Assembly: GCF_047496725.1 (NCBI RefSeq)
Contig: NC_132983.1
Coordinates: 10,081,001-10,145,000 of the forward strand
Source: Anoplolepis gracilipes
Taxonomy: Eukaryota; Arthropoda; Insecta; Hymenoptera; Formicidae
Length of the DNA: 64,000 nt
Direction: 5' to 3'
A model generated the notes under the pieces. The model was given only the letters and a program-made list of their open reading frames with translations, searched no databases and was not told the origin of the DNA. A program made the translations under genes and the position numbers. Shown piece by piece: positions 53,465-63,395 of the stretch; the first letter of the stretch is position 1; each line of letters opens with the position of its first letter.

Positions 53465-54990
53465 TTACATGAAGCACAGAAATGCGGAAACACGGAAACG
53501 CAAAAAGGAATAAGGGTGCTGTCACATGCGATGTAACTTACGTTAGCATAACTTGCGCTAAACCGTGTCAGCCAATCAAATCGTCTCAGCTATCATACGC
53601 AAATTCGCCTAGTTATTACGCTATTAATAATATGCCAAATCCAATTTTTCATGTAAATTGATGATGCGAATGTTAAGTGTATATCTAAATAAAATATACC
53701 TAATATTGTCCAACAATAAATATTAATCAATTTTAATCGATATTTAAAAAATGTCTCAAATTCGAGTAAGGTACAAATTCTTTTAACAAAATTTTATACG
53801 TATAAAGTTTCCGAAAAGAATCTTCTTGGGTAATTCGGTACGTCGCTTGCAGTATGACAAAATAATTTAAGTTCTCCAAATTTATTTACAGCCTAATAAA
53901 GATTAGAAATGTAATCTTTTTAAATTTTATTAATATTATAATAATATTAATAAGATAAATAATATAAATATTAATATATTTTTTATATCTTATTAAATAT
54001 TAATTGATATATATGTACATAATGTTAATGAATAAATGTCATTACCTTATTTAGAAGCAAATCTGAGTAAATAAATGTATTAGAAGAGAAGAAGCGAAAA
54101 AATTTTAGCAAAAGTCTGATTTATTTACATCATGCATATGACTACACACATTTTTATATACAAAGTATCTAATCTCCATAATCCCCATAGTCTAAATATC
54201 CATAACCAATCAAGAATTTACTTAATATTTCTGTTCTATTGTATAGACAGAAGGCCTGATCTGTTATTGGGTAGTTTTATAGAGTTACTAGTTACGTTTT
54301 ACGCGAATTTAACAAAATATGCGCCATATGAATGAGGACTTTCAGAATGGTGTAACTTCTGTTAAATTATTAGAATATGCAGGTTACGTCGCATGTGACG
54401 GCACCCTAATAACTAGAATCCGTGTTTCCGTCGTTTCTTCTTATTTGAGCTGATCCATTTGAGCGGAAAAGCGGAATTTTGTGTGTGTGCTATAAAGAAG
54501 TGTATAGAAAATAAAAACGAGGTTATAATGAACGGTCCAGTATTTGAATATTTGTTAGTCAATAAACGTAAAATAGCTTTATTATTTTTGCAAAAAAGTT
54601 TTTGTATTTTCTACACTGAACAAAACATTTGACGCGTTTGTTTCGCAAATTAATCTTTCCTTATATTACATGAAGCGCAATTTGCACGAAAAAGCGGACA
54701 ACATGTGATAAGACATTTATATTCTTTTATTAAAATTGTGTTGATTTAATTCATTGTAATTTGTATTAGTATATTTATTTTTTCAATTCATCTATTAAAT
54801 ACAAGCATTTTAATCAAGAAATACCGCTAAACATTCTTATTTTATAATTTCTTATTCCGCTTTTCCGTGTAAATTATGCTTCGTGTAATATAAGGCAATC
54901 AAAACGAATGCAACGGATCGCGGAAATTTAGTAATTTTGTTTTCCGCGTTTTTGTGTTTTCGTGCTTCATGTAATAGCTTCATGTAATAG
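53465..54990. mobile_element. CATTACATGAAGCAC-end MITE hosting a nested element
   Basis: CCATTACATGAAGCACAGAA with GCGGAAACACGGAAACGC at the left pairs with GCGTTTTTGTGTTTTCGTGC and TTCATGTAATAGC at the right (54945-54990). The 53514-54406 element interrupts it. A further palindrome lies within (about 54655-54900, TTATATTACATGAAGCGCAA against TTCGTGTAATATAAGG). Confidence 0.6.
53514..54406. mobile_element. GGGTGCTGTCACATGCGATG element, about 0.9 kb, nested
   Basis: GGGTGCTGTCACATGCGATG and its complement CATGTGACGGCACCC form the ends, flanked by TAA on both sides. GCCAATCAAATCG lies near the left end. The body is AT-rich and non-coding. Ends and the 3-bp TAA duplication fit the PIF/Harbinger pattern. 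Confidence 0.75.
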
Positions 54991-55020
54991 CCTTACAGTT
55001 TAAGTTTTTCTGTGTGTTAT

Positions 55021-55171
55021 GGGTTTCTGCCCACGGGACGCGGAAACGCTTGCCGCGCAGCAAAAGGCGACGCGGTAGCCAATTCTTTTCCATGAAAGCA
55101 AAGGATTGATTGGTTACCGCATCGCTGTTTGCCGCACGACAAGCGTTTCCGCGTCCTATACGCAGAAACTC
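55021..55171. mobile_element. Palindromic MITE, GCGGAAACGC family, copy 1
   Basis: GGGTTTCTGCCCACGGGACG at the left mirrors GCGTCCTATACGCAGAAACTC at the right, with TAT on both sides. The arms contain GGTAGCCAATTC and GATTGGTTACC. Confidence 0.85.
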
Positions 55172-55472
55172 TATGACCGTAAAGCAGCACATATAAAAAC
55201 TTGAGCCATAAAGGCACAATTTCACACAGCGAGTAAAAGCTGGCGTTTTATCCCCACTCCATCAATTTTCGCCAGAATGGCGAATCTAGCGAATAAACGC
55301 TCAAAGTTCGACACAGTCCAACTTTTAACGAATTGAAGCAAGGCTGAAGTTTAAATTATTTTAATTAAAAGTGTATAAAAAAAGAAATAAGATTTAAGAC
55401 GTAATAATTTCAACCATACGGAATTTTCAGCGCTGCTTAAGGTCCGAGCACATAAAAAACTTAAGCCAAAAG

Positions 55473-55629
55473 AGCCGATCTACAATAGTCTATAATACGT
55501 GGGAGTAAGCTTGGAGTAAGTAGTTAGAGCGGCGTAAGGAGCTGGAGTGAGCGTATGAGCGAATAAAATATTTTTATTTCCTTACTCCTACTCCTATTCT
55601 TACTCTTACTTCTTATTGTAGATCGGGCC
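55473..55629. mobile_element. Nested palindromic MITE, GCCGATCTACAATAG ends
   Basis: GCCGATCTACAATAG mirrors TATTGTAGATCGGGCC. The arms run through GGGAGTAAG and CTTACTCC segments. It lies inside the preceding element. Confidence 0.75.
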
Positions 55630-55733
55630 TTAAAGTATAAGCGAATCGATCAATCACAGTTGAAACCTTAAGCAGCCATTTTGAAAAGTAAGCAGAACTG
55701 AAAATTCCGTATGGTTGAAATTGTTATGTCTTA

Positions 55734-55855
55734 AGCCTCTACAATAGCCGTAGAACGTAAGGTCGCAAGCAAATTGACCAATGAAAATGCTTGACTGTCA
55801 TTGATCAATTTGCTTGCGACCTTACGTTCTACGGCCATTGTAGATGACCCATTAA
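55734..55855. mobile_element. Nested palindromic MITE, CTACAATAGCCGTAGAACG, copy 1
   Basis: CTACAATAGCCGTAGAACG with AAGGTCGCAAGCAAATTGAC mirrors the right half. Central CCAATGAAAATGC and GTCATTGATC. TTAA flanks both sides. Copy 2 is at 56890-57002. Confidence 0.8.
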
Positions 55856-55890
55856 GTCTTACGGCTTAAGTTTTTTTATGTGCCGGGGCC

Positions 55891-56062
55891 TTTACATTTC
55901 AAAATGGCTCCTTAAGGTCTCGACCGTAATTAGTCGATTCGCTTATGTTTTAAATCTTATGGCTTAAGTTTTTTATGTGCCCAGGCCTTAAGGTTCCAGC
56001 ACATAAAAATTTAAACAGTAAGATCTAAAACGTAATGTTTACAATGAGATTTTAAAGCATAT
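55891..56062. repeat. Further fragment of the GCACATAAAAAACTTAAG family
   Basis: TTTTTTATGTGCCCAGGCC (about 55969-55987), followed by TTA and GGTTCCAGCACATAAAAATT, are two abutting ends of the family. The rest is degenerate. Confidence 0.55.
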
Positions 56063-56198
56063 GGCCTTCTACCCACAGGACGCGGAAACAGTTACCGCGC
56101 GGCAAAAAGCGATGCGGTAGCCAATCAATCTTTTGCTCTTATGGAAAAGATATAAAATGATTGGCTACTGCGTCGCCTATTGCTGCGGCAAACGTTTA

Positions 56199-56335
56199 GG
56201 CCGGTTCTACAATAGCTGTCGTAAGTCGATGTCGGAAGAGTTGAGCAATCACAGTTGACTTTAGAGAAGAATAATCGAATATGATTGGGACACTCTTACG
56301 ACATCCGACTTACGACAGCTATTGTAAAACCGGCC
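56199..56335. mobile_element. GGCCGGTTCTACAATAG MITE, nested
   Basis: It is 137 bp long. GGCCGGTTCTACAATAGCTG mirrors AGCTATTGTAAAACCGGCC. TTA on both sides (56196-56198, 56336-56338). Central CAATCACAG and ATGATTGGG. Confidence 0.92.
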
Positions 56336-56338
56336 TTA

Positions 56339-56458
56339 GGCCGGGTTAGACTACAATAGATGTAGTACCAATCATATTCATTATTCTTCTCTAAAGTCAA
56401 TTGTAATTGGTTCATTTCTTACAGCTTAAGGCTTACTACAGCTATTGTAGACCCGGCC
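56339..56458. mobile_element. GGCCGGGTTAGACTACAATAG MITE, nested
   Basis: It is 120 bp long. It shares the TTA at 56336-56338 with its neighbour and is followed by TTA at 56459-56461. The ends mirror (GCTATTGTAGACCCGGCC). Central ACCAATCATATTC and TGTAATTGGTTC. Confidence 0.92.
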
Positions 56459-56486
56459 TTACGCGTCCTGTGGGCAGAAGCCCTAA

Positions 56487-56624
56487 GGGTGATTCCACAA
56501 TAGCTGTCGTAAGTCGGATGTCGGAAGAGTTGACCAATCATATTCGATTATTCTTCTCTAAAGTCAACTGTGATTGGTTAACTCTTCCAACATCCGACTT
56601 ACGACAGCTATTGTGGAATCACCC
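56487..56624. mobile_element. GGGTGATTCCACAATAG MITE
   Basis: It is 138 bp long and almost perfectly palindromic. TAA at 56484-56486 and 56625-56627. Central ACCAATCATATTCG and ACTGTGATTGGT. Confidence 0.93.
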
Positions 56625-56693
56625 TAAGACTTTAAGCCATAATAATTAAACTGATCACAGTTGAATATGAGAAGAATAAATATGATTGATTAA

Positions 56694-56875
56694 GGCCGGA
56701 AACACACAAAAAAACTTAAGCCGTAAGACTTAACAACTAAGACGTAACAATTTCAACCATACGGAATTTTCAGCGCTGCTGACGTTTTAAAATGGTTGCT
56801 TAAGGTCTCGACCGTGATTGGTCCATTCACTTATGTTTTAAGTCTTATGGTTTAAGTTTTTGTGTGTTTTCGGTC
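56694..56875. mobile_element. GGCCGGAAACACACAAAAAA MITE
   Basis: GGCCGGAAACACACAAAAAA mirrors TTTTTGTGTGTTTTCGGTC. TAA on both sides. GTGATTGGTCC in the right arm. Confidence 0.85.
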
Positions 56876-56889
56876 TAATTTGTTATAGA

Positions 56890-57002
56890 TCATCTACAAT
56901 GGCCGTAGAACGTAAGGTCGCAAGCAAATTGATCAATGACAGTCAAGCATTTTCATTGATCAATTTGCTTGCGACCTTACGTTCTACGGCCATTGTAGAC
57001 GA
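56890..57002. mobile_element. CTACAATGGCCGTAGAACG palindrome, copy 2
   Basis: Near-perfect hairpin. Differs from copy 1 (55734-55855) mainly by orientation of the loop. Confidence 0.85.
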
Positions 57003-57070
57003 GGCTTTACAGTTTACGGCTTAAAGCTAAAGTCTTACGTGTTAAAATTTCATTGTAGACGTTGTATAAA

Positions 57071-57207
57071 GGGCCGTCTACAATAAGTGTTGTAAGTCAT
57101 AAACCGTAAGAAAATAACCAATGATATTCGATATTTTTCTTTAAGATCAACTGTAATTGGTTAATTTCTTACGGTTTACAACTTACAACATTTGTTGTAA
57201 ACGGCCC
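57071..57207. mobile_element. GGGCCGTCTACAATAAGTG MITE
   Basis: GGGCCGTCTACAATAAGTGT pairs with ACATTTGTTGTAAACGGCCCC. Central AACCAATGATATTCG and TGTAATTGGTTAA. Confidence 0.85.
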
Positions 57208-57349
57208 CACGGAAACGCTTGTCGTGAGGCAAAAAGCGATGCGGTAACCAATTAATCTTTTGCTCTTATGGAAAAGATATAAAACGATTGGCTACCGCGT
57301 CGCCTTTTGCCGCGCGGCAAGCGTTTCTGCGTTTTGTGGGCAGAAGCCC
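57208..57349. mobile_element. GCGGAAACGC-family MITE, copy 3, left end missing
   Basis: Starts abruptly with ACGGAAACGCTTGTCG after the previous element and ends GTGGGCAGAAGCCC before TAA. Contains TAACCAATTAATC and GATTGGCTACC. Confidence 0.8.
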
Positions 57350-57352
57350 TAA

Positions 57353-57878
57353 GGGAAACGAGCAATTCAAAATGCTTATGACTATGATTGGTCGCTTTCT
57401 TTACGTCTTAAATTTTCTGTTTAAGTTTTTTATGCTGGGATTTTTACGTGTTTATTCTGTACAATGGATTCAAGATGAATATAATCATTAATGATTAATG
57501 ATTATTTGGATTCTATGGACGAGTGATTGAGAAAGCCTGGGAGAAATTCGAATTACAAGACTTTATATAGTGACTCTTGTAATGTTTTACTTGTTGAATC
57601 CTGCAAAGAATTGTAAATACGATAATTTTTGTAAAAAAGTTCTAAAAATCATCAACATTCAACGCTCTATATACATTAAGTTATAATTCCTAGAAAATTG
57701 TACTCATTGCCACTTTCAAGCACAGCGTAAACTATAGAATCTTACAGTTCAATTTACAATATATTTAGAATCATTTTGACTAAGTCGAAGAAAAACTTCT
57801 TTTTCGTTCTTGTGAATTTCTATCCTTAAAGAGAAAAGGAAAAACGAATTAATCGACGCTCAGTCAAAGTGATTCTTG
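57353..57878. other. Intergenic sequence with MITE remnant
   Basis: GGGAAACGAGC to about 57445 with ACTATGATTGGTCGC and TAAGTTTTTTATGC is a decayed MITE arm. The rest is AT-rich. Confidence 0.4.
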
Positions 57879-58025
57879 GGCCGGATCTACAATAGGTGTA
57901 ATAAGCCGTAAGAAATTAACCAATCACATCTGATTATTCTTCTCACATTCAATTGTGATTGGTCAATGTGTTATGGCTCGTAAACCGTTAACTCTTAACC
58001 TACTATATCTATTGTAGATCCGGTC
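57879..58025. mobile_element. GGCCGGATCTACAATAGGTG MITE
   Basis: Ends GATCTACAATAGGTG and TATCTATTGTAGATCCGGTC, followed by TTA. Central AACCAATCACATC and GTGATTGGTCAA. Confidence 0.85.
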
Positions 58026-59324
58026 TTACATACAGTAAAGGCACACAGTGTTAGTACTTTAATATTTTTCAGCCGCGCCGTCCTGTCTTTGAGATGCAAA
58101 TATCGCATCAATACACTGAACTCCATACATATTGTATAGAATTATTTTCTCTATATATATTGGAATGGGCCTTGCAGCTCATAATTTGATTAGACAAAGA
58201 AGAGTCATCAGATTTTTGTCTTTTTCTGTAGGCTATAGTGGTCAAAAGTCTATCCTTGTAACAATATCACTGGTCTAGTTTCCACCATAACCTTTAATTA
58301 GATTTCAATTCGGAGTGAAACAAGATTAAAATTGATGGAAATTCGAATTAGGCAAGTTTGAACTCGTTTTAGACGAGTTTCTATCGATTTCAATCTCATT
58401 TTGCTCTGAATTGAAACCAAATCAAATGTTTCGATGGAAATTAGATCACTGAACTCTATATAGACTTCAATAACGTCAACCAAACTTTTAGAGGTAAATA
58501 TTCAATATGGACACTTTTAAAAGCCTTCGAAAAAAAAAAGAAAAAACTGATTACTTTTTGTCTAATCGATTTATACTACGTATATCTGAGAAAGTTCGTT
58601 TCAATATGTATAGAGCTCAGTGCATTAATAATATTGAAAACTTTTGTCACCTTCGTCAGATGATAATGCGTAAAGTTTTGTAGAAAATTAAGCTTTCGAC
58701 GAAATAATTGATTGTGTGCACAAAGTAATTCTCTACGAAACTTTACGTACTATTATCTGCGTTTAGTTTTTACTTGTTAAGAAATTTTTTTTACTTTGTT
58801 AAGAAATTTAAATAAACATTATTAAATAATAACTAAATATATTATAAAATAAAAACTGTTATAATTATTATAAAATGTAACTAATGTAGATAAAAATATA
58901 AAAATATACATATACACATTATATACATATAAATACACTAGATGCAATCACAGTAATATTATAATAGTGAGTTTTTTATGTTGAAAAAAAATTAGTGAGT
59001 CGAAACAGTGAACGCGTAAAAAATCTGCACTCGAGAACAAAGGACTATTTCTACAGTATGTAAGCATACTGTAGTTTGAACAAAATTTACCGGGATAATT
59101 TTTCGTAAGAAATATATACAGAATTCTTTTAAGTCCTTTTTTGTTCTCTTTAATTAAATTTCAATGTTTTAATCCTCAATCTTCAATGTATAGTTTTTTT
59201 GATAAGTCAAAATATGTATATGCACAATAATACGTAACAATAACGACATCATCGTTAGAATCGACAGTAGTGACAGGTAAATTCCAACATAAGAGTCACT
59301 AACATTGACTATGTTTTCACCTAG
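58026..59324. other. Intergenic sequence with two small palindromes
   Basis: Palindromes at about 58300-58432 (GATTTCAATTCGGAGTGAAA against CAATCTCATTTTGCTCTGAA) and 58665-58757 (GATAATGCGTAAAGTTTTGT against CGAAACTTTACGTACTATTA). 58030-58075 and 59230-59324 resemble parts of 63690-63870. No gene. Confidence 0.45.
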
Positions 59325-60181
59325 GGTTTGAATAGCTCCGTACAGTTAGCCGAACCACATTGATTTTTTTATACTTAAAATTAACTAATCGTTTGGTCAT
59401 TGTTTGGTGATGATTGGTCATCCAATTAAAACGTTTGATCATTCATCGTTTTTTTTTAATTAAATAATTAAAATTTCGAAGTAAAGTTAGCCGAACATTT
59501 TTATTTTTTATCCAATCGAGTTAAACAAGAGCTTATTCGATACAGAATCGTTAGGTCGTCACGAATAAATCCTTTACAATGTTTGGTGATCCATAGTTTA
59601 TCCGAAAAATGAAAAAAAGTCAGCCTTGGTAGTTTCTATGCTCTCAAGTTTTGTCATATTTTTTTATGGGGACGGGGCGAAGCCCCGTCCCCCTATGCAC
59701 TCCCACCTAAGCATGTACTTTGTAATGCATATACGATTCCACATGGGTTTGCAACTTGCATAGCAACATAAAAAGGATTTATTAAAATTAAAAAGGATTT
59801 ATTTAAAATTTTGTATAAGTTACTAAAACGCATGCGCGCGTGACCGCAGCGTACGTCCATGTCACTATACGTCGCCCGTCGTCATTTTACCGCACATGAT
59901 TTTTTTCATTTTTCGGATAAACTATGGATCACCAAACGTTGTAAAGGATTTATTCGTGACGACCTAACGATTCTGCATCGAATAACCTCTTGTTTAATTC
60001 GATTAAACAAAAAATAAAAATGTTCGGCTAACTTTACTTCGAAATTTTAATTATTTAATTAAAAAAAATGATAATTGACCAAACGTTTTAATTGGATGAC
60101 CAATCATCACCAAACGATTAGTTAATTTTAATTATAAAAAAATCAAAGTGGTTCGGCTAACTGTACGGAACTGGTTTGAAT
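59325..60181. mobile_element. Mutator-like foldback with 9-bp target duplication
   Basis: The element 59334-60172 (839 bp) has AGCTCCGTACAGTTAGCC and GGCTAACTGTACGGAACT at the ends, with arms of about 285 bp. GGTTTGAAT occurs at 59325-59333 and 60173-60181. Long inverted arms with a 9-bp duplication fit Mutator-like elements. The arms carry GATTGGTCATCC and its mirror. The spacer (59619-59900) holds the GC hairpin repeat and no gene. Confidence 0.85.
59618..59703 (+). repeat. Dispersed repeat with GGGGACGGGGCGAAG hairpin, copy 2
   Basis: CAGCCTTGGTAGTTTCTATG, CTCTCAAGTTTTGT, then a perfect GGGGACGGGGC/GCCCCGTCCCC hairpin and TATGCACTCC. It lies in the spacer of the Mutator-like foldback. Confidence 0.75.
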
Positions 60182-60239
60182 CGGGTCAGAGTTGAGTTAG
60201 AGTTGGGTTGGCTTACCTGTTTCCATCGGATCAGAGTTA

Positions 60240-60385
60240 GGGCCGCCGCACACACTTTTACATAACGCATAATGCATATACATAAGGAATTCGATTGGTT
60301 GAATTCCTTATGCATGTGTTTATAGACCAATCAGTTTTCTTATGTATATGCATTATGCATTATGCAAGAGTCTGTGCTGCGGCCC
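60240..60385. mobile_element. GGGCCGCCGCACACAC MITE
   Basis: GGGCCGCCGCACACACTTTT pairs with GAGTCTGTGCTGCGGCCC. TTA at 60237-60239 and 60386-60388. The inner arms are CATAATGCATATACATAAG. Contains CGATTGGTTGAA and AGACCAATCAG. Confidence 0.92.
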
Positions 60386-60502
60386 TTACCCTAGACTGAC
60401 ACAAAAGTTACACTAGGGTTAGACAAGGGTTGAACGTTACCAACTGTAGAAAGTCAGCTACACAATAAAGCCCTTTACAGTATCCTGACATATTAAGGGT
60501 TA

Positions 60503-60641
60503 GGCCGGGTCTACAATAGATGTAGTAAGCCTTAAGCTGTAAGAAATGAACCAATTATAATTGACTTTAGAGAAAAATAATGAATATGATTGGTCCATTT
60601 CTTACGCCTTAAGGTTTACTACAGCTATTGTAGACCCGGCC
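60503..60641. mobile_element. GGCCGGGTCTACAATAG MITE
   Basis: It is 139 bp long. TTA at 60500-60502 and 60642-60644. Ends are perfectly inverted (GGCCGGGTCTACAATAG). Central AACCAATTATAATTG and ATATGATTGGTCC. Confidence 0.93.
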
Positions 60642-60810
60642 TTATGGGTTTTTTCTTTTTTTAATATTATCTTTGTTCATTATTATATAAAAGTAAAAAT
60701 ATTCATAAAACTTCTACTTTAAACTGTGGTTTTATCACAGAGCGTTTAATATGCAGCACAATTTGAATTTATTCTGTTGGCAACACTATAGTAACCCTAA
60801 CTCGATTCTA

Positions 60811-61089
60811 CAGACTTCTATACTATAACTAGACCGCTAACTTCCTTTTATATTAAAAAGTGACCCCGAAAAATATGTACAACATTAGTAGGATAGAGAA
60901 AAGGAGGGGATAAATATGTAATATGGCTGCTATAGAAAATTCGTTTGTGAATGACATTGCTTTAAATTCCACCAATCAGCGTGACTGTCATCCTACTAAT
61001 GATGACGCATACACATAAGTTTTGTACATACTTTTCGGGGTTATGTATTTTGCCGGAGTTAGTAGTCTAGTTATATATAGAAGTCTATT
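60811..61089. mobile_element. CACAGACTTC-family hAT-like MITE, single-unit copy
   Basis: CAGACTTCTATACTATAACT to AGTTATATATAGAAGTCT, with the same inner arms as 31972-32423 but only one inner unit. Contains CCACCAATCAGCGTGA. The flanks do not show a clean duplication. Confidence 0.8.
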
Positions 61090-61355
61090 CTTGTCGTTTC
61101 CACCCATAGGCTTACTTATATGAATAGACGGCATTGCTTACCCCCTCCTAAGAAAACGTATCCCCGAGCAAGTAATCGGACTGCGATAGAAATAGGGAGT
61201 GTACCAGCGTTCTCTCTCTCTCTCTCTCTTCGCGCATGCGCTGTTCCATAAAATATAGCGGAATAAAAGGAACTTAAATAAATATAATTTATTGTTAAAC
61301 AAAATGCAGATGTGCAAATACACATACACATACAATATATATATATATATATATA
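61090..61355. other. Intergenic sequence
   Basis: Short (TC)n run at 61212-61230 and (TA)n at 61335-61354. The open frames here are microsatellite-driven. Confidence 0.4.
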
Positions 61356-61639
61356 CAGGGTGTCTCAATATGACCATATCACCTCTCGGATACAGGTAGA
61401 GCGGGTTAAATGGAATAGAAAAGTCCTGTACCATTTTGCGATTTTCAGAATAATTATTGAGAAATTAATTTACAAAGATCGACAAATCCGGCGCGAGTAT
61501 CAGCCCGCCGTAAAAAAGATGGCGAGAAGGACGGCTCTAAGGACGGTCACTAAGCGCGCGTGGCGTAAATAGGCGCCATTGCCTCGCGGTTACCCACGGG
61601 GTGAAGCTAGTATTGTGATTTCCGGCAACGTTAGAAAAA

Positions 61640-61895
61640 TGGAGGCACTTGAAAGTGAGAGATAAAATAACCAATCAGAGAGTGTCGTCGCATCACGCGG
61701 TATTAGCGTTATTTCCTGTATGTATAGGCCTGATCGTTTCAATTTTTAAGATCTACTTCTCTAGTTTTACAACTTACTTTAACCAAAGTTTAACTCGTTA
61801 AACCAGGTTAATACGATTTAAATCCCCAAAAAACAGGGTTAAATCAGATTTAATTAGTTAAACTCTGATTAAAGTAAATTGTGGAACTGGGCTTA
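61640..61895. repeat. Nested insertion with TTTAAC-rich palindrome
   Basis: ACCAATCAGAGAG lies near 61660. CTAGTTTTACAACTTACTTT, followed by AACCA, pairs with AAAGTAAATTGTGGAACTGG at 61870-61893. Confidence 0.5.
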
Positions 61896-61999
61896 AGTGC
61901 TCTGTGTGACAACATAACCTCAACATTATAATAAATATGTCTGTTTTATAAATATAGTATTCATTTTTGTCTTCATTAATTTTACATAAATATATATCT

Positions 62000-62149
62000 G
62001 GAACTTTTCAGCAAGCAACATAAGTTGACACAAGCATCATTCTGTCTTCGTTGTGCACTGGAGTTGAAAAAAGATTTGAAAAAAAAATCAGTGCACAACG
62101 AAGACAGAATGATGCTTGTGTCGACTTATGTTGCTTGCTGAAAAGTTCG
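62000..62149. mobile_element. Palindromic MITE, GGAACTTTTCAGCAAGCAAC
   Basis: GGAACTTTTCAGCAAGCAAC and CATCATTCTGTCTTCGTTGT pair exactly with the right half, which ends TTGCTTGCTGAAAAGTTC. Lies inside the 61356 foldback. Confidence 0.85.
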
Positions 62150-62581
62150 CATAATCTTATAATATCTATTTTCCATAAAGTTAAGTTTCCTTATTCTTAT
62201 TTCATGCTATTCCCTAATCTTACATGCATTTTAGTTCCCATCTCACCACGAGATGGCAATATTTCATCTTCTGTTGCTCATTTTACATACAGAGCTTTCA
62301 TTTCTATTAGTATATGTTCTGTGCGGTTACCAAGGGCATAGACAAGAAGCGTTGATAAGAACAATAGATTAGCGATTATTATTTAGTGACCGGCCTAACG
62401 GTGGGCCGTCCTTCTCGCCATCTTTTTTGCAGCGGGCTGATACTCGCGCGGATTTGCCGATCTTTGTAAATTAATTTTTCAATAAATATTCCGAAAATCG
62501 CAAAATGGTATAGGACTATTCTATTCCATTTAACCCGTTCTACCTGCACTCGAGAGATGATACGGTCATTTTAAGACACCC

Positions 62582-62985
62582 TATATATATACATATATAT
62601 ATTTACATTTTATTTAACAATAAATTACATTTTCATAAAAAATTATTATAAAAAAATATTCCTTATTATTTTTATATTATTTTATATTTTTATTTAATGT
62701 GTATAATTAGTAATTTAAAATTTTATTTTTAATAAAATTGAATTAGTTATATAAAATATTAGTTATAAGTTAAATAAACTCATAAATTAAATAAATAATA
62801 AATTTAGAAATAAAAGTCAATTATATAATTAATATACTAATTGCAAGTTAAATAATTATTTACAATTAAAATTTTTAAACATAAAATAAAAATGGTATAT
62901 AATAAAATTTAACTGTTTTCCAACAAAATCAAAATGTGTTTTTTTAACACATTGTTTTAACAAAAATACATTTATTTAAAATATA
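62582..62985. other. AT-rich sequence, nothing recognised
   Basis: Very low complexity. Confidence 0.3.
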
Positions 62986-63395
62986 ATTTTCTCATATGAA
63001 AAAGAACTTACATGTAATAAAAAAATATTATTGTACCAAAAAATTAAAAAATATACGAATCCATTTATATTTATTATTTTAATAATATATATAGTCTGCT
63101 TAATATATACATAATAATAAAAAGAGCAAAACTTTTTGGCACCAAAGTTAAAGAATAGCATTTATTCAAATAAAATAAAGTTTGTTTACATACATGTAAC
63201 AAAAAATATTGCACCAAAATTAAATAAAATGCACGCATTTATTTATAAAATATAATCTACTTAATAAAAAAACAAAGCTATTCTTGCACAAAAATTAAAC
63301 ATTGCACGCATTCATTTATAGAATATAATCTATACTTAATAAAAGAACAAAACTTTTGCACTAAATATTGCACTAAGTACTGAGAAACAAACGCA
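62986..63395. repeat. Degenerate AT-rich tandem repeat, unit about 75-85 bp
   Basis: Four to five loose repeats of a unit with GCACCAAAATTAAA, CGCATTTATTTATAAAATAT and CTACTTAATAAAA plus ACAAAGC/ACAAAACTT. Unit boundaries are blurred by indels. Confidence 0.55.

Larger units (their letters stand above)
55441..55890. mobile_element. GCACATAAAAAACTTAAG-family MITE with two nested MITEs
   Basis: Begins GGTCCGAGCACATAAAAAAC after TAA and ends TTTTTTTATGTGCCGGGGCC before TTTA. It is interrupted at 55473-55629 and about 55734-55855. Contains GATCAATCACAG. Confidence 0.75.
56063..56483. mobile_element. GCGGAAACGC-family MITE, copy 2, split by two insertions
   Basis: GGCCTTCTACCCACAGGACG at the left and GCGTCCTGTGGGCAGAAGCCC at the right are its ends. 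Elements at 56199-56335 and 56339-56458 sit in its right arm. Confidence 0.85.
61356..62581. mobile_element. CAGGGTGTCTC foldback split by nested insertions
   Basis: TATA-CAGGGTGTCTCAATATGACC at the left mirrors GGTCATTTTAAGACACCCTA at the right. The arms match the 4245-4704 element closely (GCGGGTTAAATGGAATAGAA; CGACAAATCCGGCGCGAG). Sequence between about 61600 and 62325 is inserted and holds at least two further palindromes. Confidence 0.85.

Noticed and set aside
54980..57491. Short Arg/Ala-rich frames such as ATASPFAARQAF as conserved peptide genes
   Set aside because: The same peptide appears repeatedly because the GCGGAAACGC MITE occurs three times. It tracks the DNA element, not a gene.
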